A stretch of DNA of 64,000 nt, from the NCBI RefSeq assembly GCF_003855395.1, contig NZ_CP034015.1, positions 3,234,001 through 3,298,000 on the forward strand, read 5' to 3'. Of this stretch, positions 48,615 through 56,839 are shown piece after piece. Within the stretch, counting starts at the first letter, position 1. Each line of letters starts with the position of its first letter. This stretch comes from Shewanella livingstonensis. GTDB taxonomy: Bacteria; Pseudomonadota; Gammaproteobacteria; Enterobacterales; Shewanellaceae. The notes below the pieces were generated by a model. It worked only from the letters and a program-made list of their open reading frames with translations, searched no databases and had not been told where the DNA came from. The translations under genes and the position numbers were made by a program.

Positions 48615-49166
48615 ATGAAACAACTGTTAGATTTTTTACCACTGGTCATTTTTTTTGCAGTCTACAAGTTCTATGACATCTACGCCGCTACAGCGGTATT
48701 GATGGCTGCTACAGCTATTCAACTCGTCATTACTTATCTCATTTATAAACACATTGAAAAAGTACATTTAGCCACATTCGCCATGGTAACGGTATTTGGT
48801 TCTCTGACATTATTCTTCCATGACGATGCCTTTATCAAATGGAAAGTTAGCATTGTTTATGCCTTATTTGCTATAGGGTTAATTGCCTCACAAATGATGG
48901 GGAAACCTGCTCTTAAGAGCATGTTGGGTAAAGAAATGAAAGTTGACGATAAAATATGGGCCCAAGTAACATGGTATTGGGTTGGTTTTTTTGTATTGTG
49001 CGGATTCGCCAATATCTATATTGCGTTTAATTTACCGCTAGAAACTTGGGTTAACTTCAAAGTATTTGGCTTAACTGCCCTCACCTTAATCAACACTGTG
49101 ATTACGGTAGTTTATCTGTATAAAAATATGCAAGATGATGATTCGCAAACAACTAACGGCCAATAA
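48615..49166 (+). CDS. yciB: Inner-membrane septation protein YciB (IspZ family)
   Basis: A 183-residue polytopic membrane protein with five hydrophobic segments. It belongs to the IspZ/YciB family linked to septum formation and envelope synthesis. The start [18 protein letters not shown] and [20 protein letters not shown] are typical. It is followed by yciI after 35 bases, a gene order that recalls the E. coli yci region near trp. Confidence 0.93.
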   Translation: MKQLLDFLPLVIFFAVYKFYDIYAATAVLMAATAIQLVITYLIYKHIEKVHLATFAMVTVFGSLTLFFHDDAFIKWKVSIVYALFAIGLIASQMMGKPALKSMLGKEMKVDDKIWAQVTWYWVGFFVLCGFANIYIAFNLPLETWVNFKVFGLTALTLINTVITVVYLYKNMQDDDSQTTNGQ

Positions 49167-49201
49167 CTATTCATATACAAACAACTCAAGGAAGCAGCGA
49201 T

Positions 49202-49501
49202 ATGTGGTACATGATCTCATCTCAAGACATTGAAAACAGTTTAGAAAAACGCTTATCTGTTCGCGCTGACCATTTAGCTCGTTTACAAGCTTTAGCCGAT
49301 GAAGGCCGTTTGCTAACGGCTGGGCCACATCCTGCAATTGATAACGAAAACCCTGGCGAAGCTGGCTTTACTGGTTCATTAGTTATTGCTGATTTTGCTT
49401 CATTAGAAGATGCCCAAGCTTGGGCCGATGTGGATCCTTACATCGCTGCAGGTGTTTATAAAAGCGTTATTGTTAAGCCATTTAAGCGAGTGCTGCCGTA
49501 A
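49202..49501 (+). CDS. yciI: YciI family protein
   Basis: A 99-residue dimeric alpha-beta (ferredoxin-like) fold protein with the conserved His-Asp pair: [11 protein letters not shown] near residue 26 and [12 protein letters not shown] near residue 79. E. coli YciI and relatives have been proposed to act as small hydrolases or dehydrochlorinases, but the physiological role is unclear. The stop overlaps the xthA start by one base (TAATG). Confidence 0.93.
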   Translation: MWYMISSQDIENSLEKRLSVRADHLARLQALADEGRLLTAGPHPAIDNENPGEAGFTGSLVIADFASLEDAQAWADVDPYIAAGVYKSVIVKPFKRVLP

Positions 49502-50307
49502 TGAAGATTGTTTCTTTTAATATAAATGGCATACGAGCTCGCTTGCATCAACTGCAAGCGCTCATTGACAGCCATTCACCAGACATTATTGGCTTGCAAG
49601 AAACCAAAGTGCATGACGAAGCGTTTCCAGTTGCTGATGTAGAAGCTATGGGTTACAAAGTTCATTACCATGGCGGCAAAGCACATTACGGTGTGGCGAT
49701 GCTATCTAAGGCTGACCCTGTCGAAGTCATTAAAGGTTTTGAAACTGATGGTGCAGATGCCCAACGTCGTTTGATTATTGGTAAGTTCACCCAGCCTAAT
49801 GGTCGCATATTGACCGTATTTAATGGCTACTTTCCACAGGGTGAAAGTATTCATCACGAAACTAAATATCCGGCTAAGCGTAAGTATTATCAAGACTTAA
49901 TGCTACATTTAGACAAGCATCATAATCCAAGTGATGACATTGCAATTATTGGCGATATTAATATTTCACCAACCGACTTAGACATCGGTATTGGTGAGGT
50001 AAACGCCAAACGTTGGTTAAAAAGCGGTAAATGTAGCTTTCAGCCAGAAGAACGTGAGTGGTTAGCACGTTTACAACAATGGGGCTTTATTGACAGTTTC
50101 CGTCAATTACACCCAAATAGAACTGAACGTTACTCATGGTTTGATTACCGTAGCAAGGGCTTTGATGATAACCGTGGCCTACGAATAGACGTTATTCTGG
50201 TGACAGAATCAATGTTGCCTCGCTTAATTGAATCAGATGTTGATTATGAGTTACGTGCTATTGAGAAACCATCTGATCATGCGCCAATCTGGACTACGTT
50301 TAGCTAA
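49501..50307 (+). CDS. xthA: Exodeoxyribonuclease III
   Basis: XthA is an AP endonuclease and 3'-phosphodiesterase of base excision repair. The 268-residue protein has FNINGIRARLHQ, metal Glu in GLQETKVHD near residue 34, the Asp-Asn pair in GDINISPTDLDIG near residue 151, and catalytic His in PSDHAPIW near the end. Length matches E. coli XthA (268). It is translationally coupled to yciI. Confidence 0.96.
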   Translation: MKIVSFNINGIRARLHQLQALIDSHSPDIIGLQETKVHDEAFPVADVEAMGYKVHYHGGKAHYGVAMLSKADPVEVIKGFETDGADAQRRLIIGKFTQPNGRILTVFNGYFPQGESIHHETKYPAKRKYYQDLMLHLDKHHNPSDDIAIIGDINISPTDLDIGIGEVNAKRWLKSGKCSFQPEEREWLARLQQWGFIDSFRQLHPNRTERYSWFDYRSKGFDDNRGLRIDVILVTESMLPRLIESDVDYELRAIEKPSDHAPIWTTFS

Positions 50308-50364
50308 TAGTTAGCGGGATAAAGCTAGATAAGCCAGCAACGAAATCGCTTCGCGACTAGAAAC

Positions 50365-50402
50365 AAAAAAGCTATTAGCGAATTTTGCTAATAGCTTTTT
50401 TT
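50365..50402. terminator. Bidirectional terminator after xthA
   Basis: AAAAAAGCTATTAGC / GCTAATAGCTTTTTTT with a seven-base loop. It lies about 60 bases after xthA and 170 bases beyond the stop of the convergent outer-membrane protein gene. Confidence 0.9.
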
Positions 50403-50572
50403 GTAGCACATTATCGACTTAAAATAGTACCAACTAGGCTCAACAAGCTAATATTAATAACGCTTGTATCGATAACGTTTCTATTGATAATGCTTCACTT
50501 GAAAAGGCTTCACTTGAAAACGCAGAGTAACTTTCTCGAGTCTAGCAGCTTAGAGCAACATGTTTCACATAC

Positions 50573-51838
50573 TTAAAAAAAGTAGCGACTAGAGACTTGC
50601 CATTGTTGTTCCACTAAATCAATAGATTGATTAAGGTAGGCTCTAGCGGGCCGCGTTGAGTCAATAAGATTGTATTCAAGTTGTATAAACCAGGGGCGAT
50701 TAAGTTGATATTGATAGGCAAGCGTGAATGATTGGCCGTCTTCGTTATTATCATCACCGAGTGTTTTATCATTATCGGTAACCGAAAAGTCCTCCACCCG
50801 TAAATTAATACGGTGCTGTGACCAACGTTTACTGAGTAAAATATAGCCCGACTGAAAATCGTTATCAACTACTGGATAACCATCAGTGGAGGTCATTAAG
50901 GTCGTTCCTTGCATAAATTGACTGGTTAAACTGACGCCATAAGGTAAACGCCATTTTGCTCCAATATGACCAAACTGCGTCAACCACACATATTGGCCTT
51001 GCTTCACGATATGCGTATTGGCGTTATTATCATAATAACCTGCTTGAACACTACCTTTATTACGCCAGGTCCATTTGGCTAACACATGGCCACCTATTCT
51101 GTCGTCAAGTTCGGTAAAAGGATCTGAATTGGCAGCTTGTGCATCTAATTTACCGCCGTCTTCCATGGCAGGAATGATAGCTATGGGAAGCGTTTCTTGC
51201 ACGAGTGTTTGCCTTGAGGTTTGAGTCCAACCATGCCAAGCTAACATCGCACCAGTGGTATCGTTAAACATAAATGCTTCAGCCGTTAACGAAAAGTCAT
51301 GCTCAGACTGTCGATACTTCCCTAATGATTCTATGGTTGTCGATAACCCTATATGTCTGACTTCTTCTGCGAGCCAACTATTAAGAGTCGAATAGCTTAA
51401 TGAATATGGCGATGCCCAAGCTGTAGCAACGTTTTCTAACGATATTTGCGGATACATCAAGCCAAACTGAACATCGAACCGAACTCCAGAACCATTGGGA
51501 ATATCGCGATAACGCACTATGGCTTCGGTGATACCTAATCCATTATTGATACCATCAACATAGCCATTAGCCACAATGCGACTCGACCAAGCATCACCCC
51601 ATTGAGTATGATAACTTAACCCCAGCTGCGACAACGCCAATTGCGCACCATTGTCAGTGCCAAATTTACCTAACCCACCATCTAAATAAGAGCCGATGCC
51701 ACTAGCATAACCCGCACGAACATCAATCACGCCACTGACATTATGCTCAACATTTTGCGGATCAATTGTATCGGCATAAACACAGCTACTCATTAACAGT
51801 AAGCAACATACTATTGTGGTATATAAGTGGCAAATAAT
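50573..51838 (-). CDS. Outer-membrane beta-barrel protein of the cupredoxin/GGDEF-EAL cassette
   Basis: A protein of about 421 residues with alternating beta strands throughout and a C-terminal Tyr-Phe-Phe, the terminal-aromatic signal of outer-membrane proteins. I recognise no named family; a substrate-specific porin or adhesin-like barrel is possible. The conventional ATG at 51793 leaves only MSSCVYA before the mature part. The open frame upstream adds a hydrophobic stretch, giving a full signal peptide cut after Val-Tyr-Ala. An AGGAG at 51846-51850, inside the stop of the preceding gene, points to an ATT codon at 51838 (7 nt spacing) as start. A frameshift or sequencing error is an alternative. 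It is last in a three-gene operon. Confidence 0.72.
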   Translation of the reverse strand: MICHLYTTIVCCLLLMSSCVYADTIDPQNVEHNVSGVIDVRAGYASGIGSYLDGGLGKFGTDNGAQLALSQLGLSYHTQWGDAWSSRIVANGYVDGINNGLGITEAIVRYRDIPNGSGVRFDVQFGLMYPQISLENVATAWASPYSLSYSTLNSWLAEEVRHIGLSTTIESLGKYRQSEHDFSLTAEAFMFNDTTGAMLAWHGWTQTSRQTLVQETLPIAIIPAMEDGGKLDAQAANSDPFTELDDRIGGHVLAKWTWRNKGSVQAGYYDNNANTHIVKQGQYVWLTQFGHIGAKWRLPYGVSLTSQFMQGTTLMTSTDGYPVVDNDFQSGYILLSKRWSQHRINLRVEDFSVTDNDKTLGDDNNEDGQSFTLAYQYQLNRPWFIQLEYNLIDSTRPARAYLNQSIDLVEQQWQVSSRYFF

Positions 51839-51848
51839 GATAAATCTC

Positions 51849-54182
51849 CTACTGATAATCAGATTGCTTTAGCCAGTCATTAAACTGTTGCTCTGGGAGC
51901 GGCCGAGATAAGTAAAATCCTTGACCCATTTCGCATTTAAGGTCAGTTAACCATTCTAAGGTTTGTTTATCTTCTATGCCTTCGGCAACCACTTTAAGGC
52001 CCAAGTTATGGGCAAGTTGCAACGTTGACTGTACAATGATTTGGTCCGCTTCATTTTCAAGTAATTTTTGTACAAATGACCTATCGATTTTAAGTTCATC
52101 AACTGGTAATTGTTTTAATTGTGCCAGTGAAGAATAACCCGTTCCATAGTCATCTATTGATAATGTGAGGCCATTTTTACGTAACAAGGTAAGCTGCTTT
52201 ACCGCCAACTCAGGATCAGACACCACCGCATCTTCGGTTATCTCCAATGTCATCGCCGCAACAGGAACATTATGCTCAGCAAGCGCATTAATAACCCAAT
52301 GACAAAATTGCTCATCTTTTAAGTTTTCAGCTGAAATATTAACCGCAATGCACATATCAATACCCCGTAATTGCCAACGATGATATTGAGCCATGGCTTC
52401 GGTAATAACCCAACGCGTTAACGCGTCCATTTGCATGGTTTTTTCTGCAATGGGGATAAACGTATCTGGCGGAATAATCCCTCTTACAGGATGCATCCAA
52501 CGCACCAATGCTTCTACATGGGTAATTTTTTGTTTGGCTAGGTTTAATTTGGGCTGGTAGTAAAGCACCAACTGATTTTGCTCAATAGCTACTTTAAGTT
52601 CATTAATTAATTGAAAACGTTCAATGCTATTTTTATCAATATTAGCATCGTAAATTTGGTAATCACGTTTATTTATTTTAGCATGTTGTAGAGCGGTATC
52701 GGCTTGTCTTAATAAGGTCACAATATCAATATCTGGTTTATAAAAGCTCACCCCGGCGGTAAATTGTAAATGTAACATCACATCTTGATAATAATAATCT
52801 TGGCCAATCTGCTGCTGTAGCATTGTTAAAAACACATCAAATGAGTGAGTCTCACAATCCTTAAATGCTAAAACAAATTCATCACCAGACAATCGGTAAG
52901 CCAAGGCGTCAGGATTAACCTCACACAGACGCTTAGCCACTTCTTTTATCACCTCATCACCCACGGCATGGCCTAGGGTGACATTGATTTCCGTCATACG
53001 GCGAATATTGATTAAACAAAGGCCCATCGTTGAACCCGGTAACAACCAGGGTTCAATCATGCGCTGTAACTCGTTACGATTGCCTAAATTAGTTAACGGA
53101 TCGTGATACGCTTGATGAGCAATGGCTTTTTCTCGCTCCAAAATAGCTTGTTGCATCGAAGTAAATTCGCTGGCTAATTGTTGTAGCTCAATACTGGAAT
53201 CAACACTCACGTGGGAGTCATAATTACCTTTAGCAATAAACCTTGCTTGGGCAATTAATTGTTTAATTGGCCGAGTGATACTGCTGGATATCCAAAATGC
53301 CAACAGTAATGATACTGGTAACATCATGACGAGTACCGCGACTTGTTGTAACCATTGTGACTCTATTGAAGCCAGTAAATCAGATCGCGATTTATACATA
53401 TAGGCATGCAAAGATTGTCCATCGACCTCGCCTAAAAACTGCTTCCATAAAATATAATCATGATTGGTTTTCTCTGTGATAATATAACTTGATATCAGCG
53501 AGGCCTCAGCATCTGCAAACGACTCACCAGAATGACCAATCTCAGTTATCTTATCTGTGGCAGTTAACATAAAACCGCTGTTTAAACCGGTCAGTTTATG
53601 CAAAGAATTAGCTAATGCATCATCAATAAGAAAACCAAATCCAACCCAGCCAATGACACTATTACCACCACTGGTAAGCGGGGAAAATTTAATTTGATAC
53701 AGTTTATTATCTAATAAATAAAATGGACTCAATGCTTCAAATTCAGAGCCTAATTGATACCGAAATATGTCGTCTTGTTCAGTTCCTAAGGCAACAACTT
53801 CTCGACCTTGCTCGCTTTGGGAGGCAACGAGTTGACCAATAACCTTACCATCAGCCGACACGGCCATCGCTAAAGAGGCATTAATCCGGCTGCGATGATT
53901 ATTTAACGCCACTAAAAAACTTCGGTTGTCGCCATCAATAAAAATATCTTTTAAACCAAAATCTTTAGCAGCCGTCGCCGCAAATGCCGCCAAATAATAA
54001 TTTCGATTATCATATTGCGACTCAAACACTAAACTTGCTACTTCAAGTTGATTAGCCACATATTGCTGCTCTAATCTCTGGTTAGCTTGATACGTCAACC
54101 AAAAAGACAAACTCAATACGGCAATAATTAACAGTACAAAAAAAGCAAAAATCCGAGTTTGTAGACGATTAAAAAATAGCAA
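51849..54182 (-). CDS. Membrane GGDEF/EAL protein with periplasmic sensor region
   Basis: A 777-residue cyclic di-GMP signalling protein. In order: a membrane helix at about 8-30, a periplasmic sensor region (about 31-280, Cache-like by layout), a second helix near 282-302, a HAMP linker starting SITRPIKQL, a GGDEF domain (about 360-520) and an EAL domain (about 530-770). The GGDEF motif reads Ser-Gly-Asp-Glu-Phe, so cyclase activity is uncertain. The EAL domain keeps EALVRW, NISAENL, DDYGTGYSS and the Lys/Glu residues of active phosphodiesterases (LKIDRSFV, VAEGIE). Start is TTG at 54182 with AGGA 8 nt upstream. The cupredoxin stop lies 2 bases before it, so the two are co-translated. Confidence 0.9.
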   Translation of the reverse strand: MLFFNRLQTRIFAFFVLLIIAVLSLSFWLTYQANQRLEQQYVANQLEVASLVFESQYDNRNYYLAAFAATAAKDFGLKDIFIDGDNRSFLVALNNHRSRINASLAMAVSADGKVIGQLVASQSEQGREVVALGTEQDDIFRYQLGSEFEALSPFYLLDNKLYQIKFSPLTSGGNSVIGWVGFGFLIDDALANSLHKLTGLNSGFMLTATDKITEIGHSGESFADAEASLISSYIITEKTNHDYILWKQFLGEVDGQSLHAYMYKSRSDLLASIESQWLQQVAVLVMMLPVSLLLAFWISSSITRPIKQLIAQARFIAKGNYDSHVSVDSSIELQQLASEFTSMQQAILEREKAIAHQAYHDPLTNLGNRNELQRMIEPWLLPGSTMGLCLINIRRMTEINVTLGHAVGDEVIKEVAKRLCEVNPDALAYRLSGDEFVLAFKDCETHSFDVFLTMLQQQIGQDYYYQDVMLHLQFTAGVSFYKPDIDIVTLLRQADTALQHAKINKRDYQIYDANIDKNSIERFQLINELKVAIEQNQLVLYYQPKLNLAKQKITHVEALVRWMHPVRGIIPPDTFIPIAEKTMQMDALTRWVITEAMAQYHRWQLRGIDMCIAVNISAENLKDEQFCHWVINALAEHNVPVAAMTLEITEDAVVSDPELAVKQLTLLRKNGLTLSIDDYGTGYSSLAQLKQLPVDELKIDRSFVQKLLENEADQIIVQSTLQLAHNLGLKVVAEGIEDKQTLEWLTDLKCEMGQGFYLSRPLPEQQFNDWLKQSDYQ

Positions 54183-54184
54183 TA

Positions 54185-54856
54185 CTAGTATCCTTCTAAA
54201 AATTCAAATTCATCTAAACTTTGCTGGACAGGGATACTATCAAATTCAGCCTGCAAAGTGATAGTTATCGCATTATCACTGGGTAAATGGAGTGATTTTA
54301 CTTGCTGATTATCAGGCAATGTTAACTGTGGATGCCACACAACGAGCTTGAAGTCATCGGCAGGTAAATGTTCAAATGTTACTTCGCCCTGTACATTGGT
54401 CACAGCGTAAAAAGGAGTATCAACCACCAACAAATGACCAGACATCCAGTCATGAACATTACAGCCCATTGATACATGGCCGATTTTCTCAAACCTCAAC
54501 ACGTGTTGTTCTTGCTCATGACGTAGTTTAAATGAAAAACGCTTGGGCCCTAATGCTGAAAAAATATGATGTGTAATATCGTCTTCATTAACAAAAGCCA
54601 CATCATTATCTTTCTGTACTACGGTAATGTAAGGAGAGAATTGTTTATCTTTTTGATGAACTTCTGCTTTTTGTGGGGCGATACTGGTAACAATATTGGC
54701 AGGATTAGTGGGTAATAAATACACCACCATATTTTGTGCTGGTTGCCCTTCGGCATTCAACACCACAATATTCTGAGATGCCGCTCTCGCGGTGCTGCTA
54801 CTAAACAGTACACTGGTTAATATCAGCGCGATAACGCGGGTAGAGGTGATGATCAT
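54185..54856 (-). CDS. Secreted cupredoxin-like protein
   Basis: A 223-residue periplasmic protein with a signal peptide of about 25 residues ending Ala-Arg-Ala. The cupredoxin-like part (about 30-150) holds candidate type-1 copper ligands: His in ITHHIFSA near residue 96, then Cys, His and Met in GCNVHDWMSG near 131-138. A short beta domain with GEVTFEHLPADDFKLVVWHPQ follows, as in proteins annotated methylamine utilization or plastocyanin-like. The exact Cys-x2-His-x2-Met spacing differs from plastocyanin. It heads the operon; signal to the downstream GGDEF/EAL protein is an inference. Confidence 0.8.
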   Translation of the reverse strand: MIITSTRVIALILTSVLFSSSTARAASQNIVVLNAEGQPAQNMVVYLLPTNPANIVTSIAPQKAEVHQKDKQFSPYITVVQKDNDVAFVNEDDITHHIFSALGPKRFSFKLRHEQEQHVLRFEKIGHVSMGCNVHDWMSGHLLVVDTPFYAVTNVQGEVTFEHLPADDFKLVVWHPQLTLPDNQQVKSLHLPSDNAITITLQAEFDSIPVQQSLDEFEFLEGY

Positions 54857-55132
54857 TAATACTCCTGATAATTTTGCCTATTGCGCAATAAAGCTTTCAA
54901 ATAATCTTGGTATGTCTAAATCTACCTATGATTACTCGAAGATATCGAGTCTTGTAGTGTTCATCTAGTTTTAATCGCTTACATAATCAGCATTATTCGA
55001 TGACATTAAGCCAACAAATGTATAAAACCAGCATTTAACAACTCGATAACAGACCCGATATTTTAGTACTTTATTTCAAGCTAATCAAAAATATATCCAC
55101 AATCACTTGTTCTCTGACTAAGAGGGCAAATA

Positions 55133-56578
55133 CTAAATTCTATATTGACTCAAAATCGCCGCTAAACTTTTAGACGATTGATTCAAATCTTTAGCTAATA
55201 CACCAGCATGTTTGGCGGTACTGCGAATCGTATCCGATTGCTGGCGAATTTGATTTAGCTGTGAGGCAATATCTCCAGCAGACACACTTTGTTGCTCAGC
55301 TGAAGCGGCTATCTGACTGCTCATATCAAACACAGCATTAATAGACTCAGCCATATGAGTAATATCATCACCAACAGCTTTAATACTCGCACTACCTTGA
55401 TCAGCTTCTTCAACAATCACGTTAGTAATACCGGTCAGTTTTTTAGAGCCTTGTTGCAAGCCTTCTATCATGCTTTGAATTTCAACAGTCGCTTTTTGAG
55501 TTCGTCCAGCAAGAGTTCGCACTTCATCTGCTACCACAGCAAAGCCTCGCCCTTGCTCACCTGCTCGCGCAGCCTCAATGGCAGCATTTAACGCAAGTAA
55601 ATTAGTTTGCTCAGAAATACTTTCAATAGTGGTCACCGCTGCATTAATTTGTGTTGCGTCACGGGATAATTGTTCAACCGATGAAAACGCTTCAGCAATA
55701 CGCTCAGACAAATAGCTAATACGTTTAACGGCATCATTAATTTTACTTTGGCTTTGATCCATTTGTTTAGCGTTTTGCTTGGTATTTAATGAGGTATCGC
55801 TTGCATGATGCGCCACATCGGCAATAGCTGCGGTCATTTGATCCATAGCATGTGCTACTGAGTCTAAGTACTGATGCTGCTTATCAATTAAGTTATCATT
55901 GGTATTAGCTTGATGAGTAAACTCGTTGGCGGCAACAGCTAAGGTGTCTGCATTACTGCGGATAGCCGTCACCATTTCACTCATATTGTTAGCGCAGCGG
56001 TCAATTTCGTTGGCGATTAAGCTAAAATCATCAGTGCCAAAGAAGTTTAATCGCAAGGTTAAATCGCCATCAGCCAGACGTTTTATAGCAATGTACATAT
56101 CCCATAAGCCGCCACCTAATGAGGTTGAAATCCAATAACTCAATTGAAATAATGGCAATAAACCAATCAGTGCTATTAGCAACATAAAATTAGTTTGGCT
56201 TAACGGCTCTTGTTCCCACTGTTGTACATTTTGACTCACGCTTAAAAACTGATTACCCACGCTAGCGGATACCGTTATCACATCACCACTGCGTAAGGTG
56301 TTGTCGCGGCCCGAAAGCTGCAATTGGTTATCTTGTGCAAATTGTTCAAGAGCATCATTGGTTAAACCTTGGTTATTGGCAACCAAGGCATAACTTTCAA
56401 CGCTTGCTTGGACGCGCTGCAACGATGTTTGCTCAATTAAGTCGTGAGTTTGTTGGTAATTCATCAGTGCAACAACACTAGTGATCAATGCAACAAGTGA
56501 GCAAACCACAATAAATTTGCCATTAAGGCTCAATTTAATCAACATTGCATCAATCTTTCTAAACTGAATTTGCTTCAT
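55133..56578 (-). CDS. Methyl-accepting chemotaxis protein
   Basis: A 481-residue chemoreceptor. Two membrane helices (about 20-40 and 130-150) bracket an unusually small periplasmic region of roughly 90 residues. A HAMP segment follows ([16 protein letters not shown]), then the cytoplasmic signalling domain with the hairpin tip [34 protein letters not shown] at about 325-358. The ligand is not predictable. The ATG at 56578 has AGGAAGC upstream; an ATG 11 codons in is an alternative. It lies 276 bases upstream of the cupredoxin operon on the same strand. Confidence 0.93.
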   Translation of the reverse strand: MKQIQFRKIDAMLIKLSLNGKFIVVCSLVALITSVVALMNYQQTHDLIEQTSLQRVQASVESYALVANNQGLTNDALEQFAQDNQLQLSGRDNTLRSGDVITVSASVGNQFLSVSQNVQQWEQEPLSQTNFMLLIALIGLLPLFQLSYWISTSLGGGLWDMYIAIKRLADGDLTLRLNFFGTDDFSLIANEIDRCANNMSEMVTAIRSNADTLAVAANEFTHQANTNDNLIDKQHQYLDSVAHAMDQMTAAIADVAHHASDTSLNTKQNAKQMDQSQSKINDAVKRISYLSERIAEAFSSVEQLSRDATQINAAVTTIESISEQTNLLALNAAIEAARAGEQGRGFAVVADEVRTLAGRTQKATVEIQSMIEGLQQGSKKLTGITNVIVEEADQGSASIKAVGDDITHMAESINAVFDMSSQIAASAEQQSVSAGDIASQLNQIRQQSDTIRSTAKHAGVLAKDLNQSSKSLAAILSQYRI

Positions 56579-56750
56579 ATAAGCTTCCTAAGGCAATTTG
56601 CCATTATCTCAAAAGTGAGAACAAAACTAAGTAAACGTAAAGCGCCCAAACAAACATTAATCACTATTATAGAAGTGTCTGGTTATTCAGACTAACTTAC
56701 TATTCAATTAAGCATGATTTTTAAATTTTTTTGCCCTTAATATAATAAGA

Positions 56751-56778
56751 ATGCCTAAGTGCGAACACACTTAGGCAT
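56751..56778 (-). terminator. Hairpin downstream of the molybdenum hydroxylase operon
   Basis: ATGCCTAAGTG / CACTTAGGCAT with a six-base loop, followed on the minus strand by TCTTATTATATT. It is a strong stem but has an imperfect T-run, and lies about 60 bases after the stop of the molybdopterin subunit. Confidence 0.65.
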
Positions 56779-56839
56779 TTGGCTTATTTATTATCGGCTT
56801 AAGATGGTTAAACTTAAGCGTGATAGCTCACGTTAATGA

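Noticed and set aside
50310..50364. Third copy of the 113-bp repeat family
   Set aside because: Only about 13 bases of the core (GCTTCGCGACTAG) are similar; too short to claim a copy.
50385..50576. 63-codon plus-strand frame after xthA
   Set aside because: Starts inside the terminator hairpin, has no ribosome binding site, and is a low-complexity translation.
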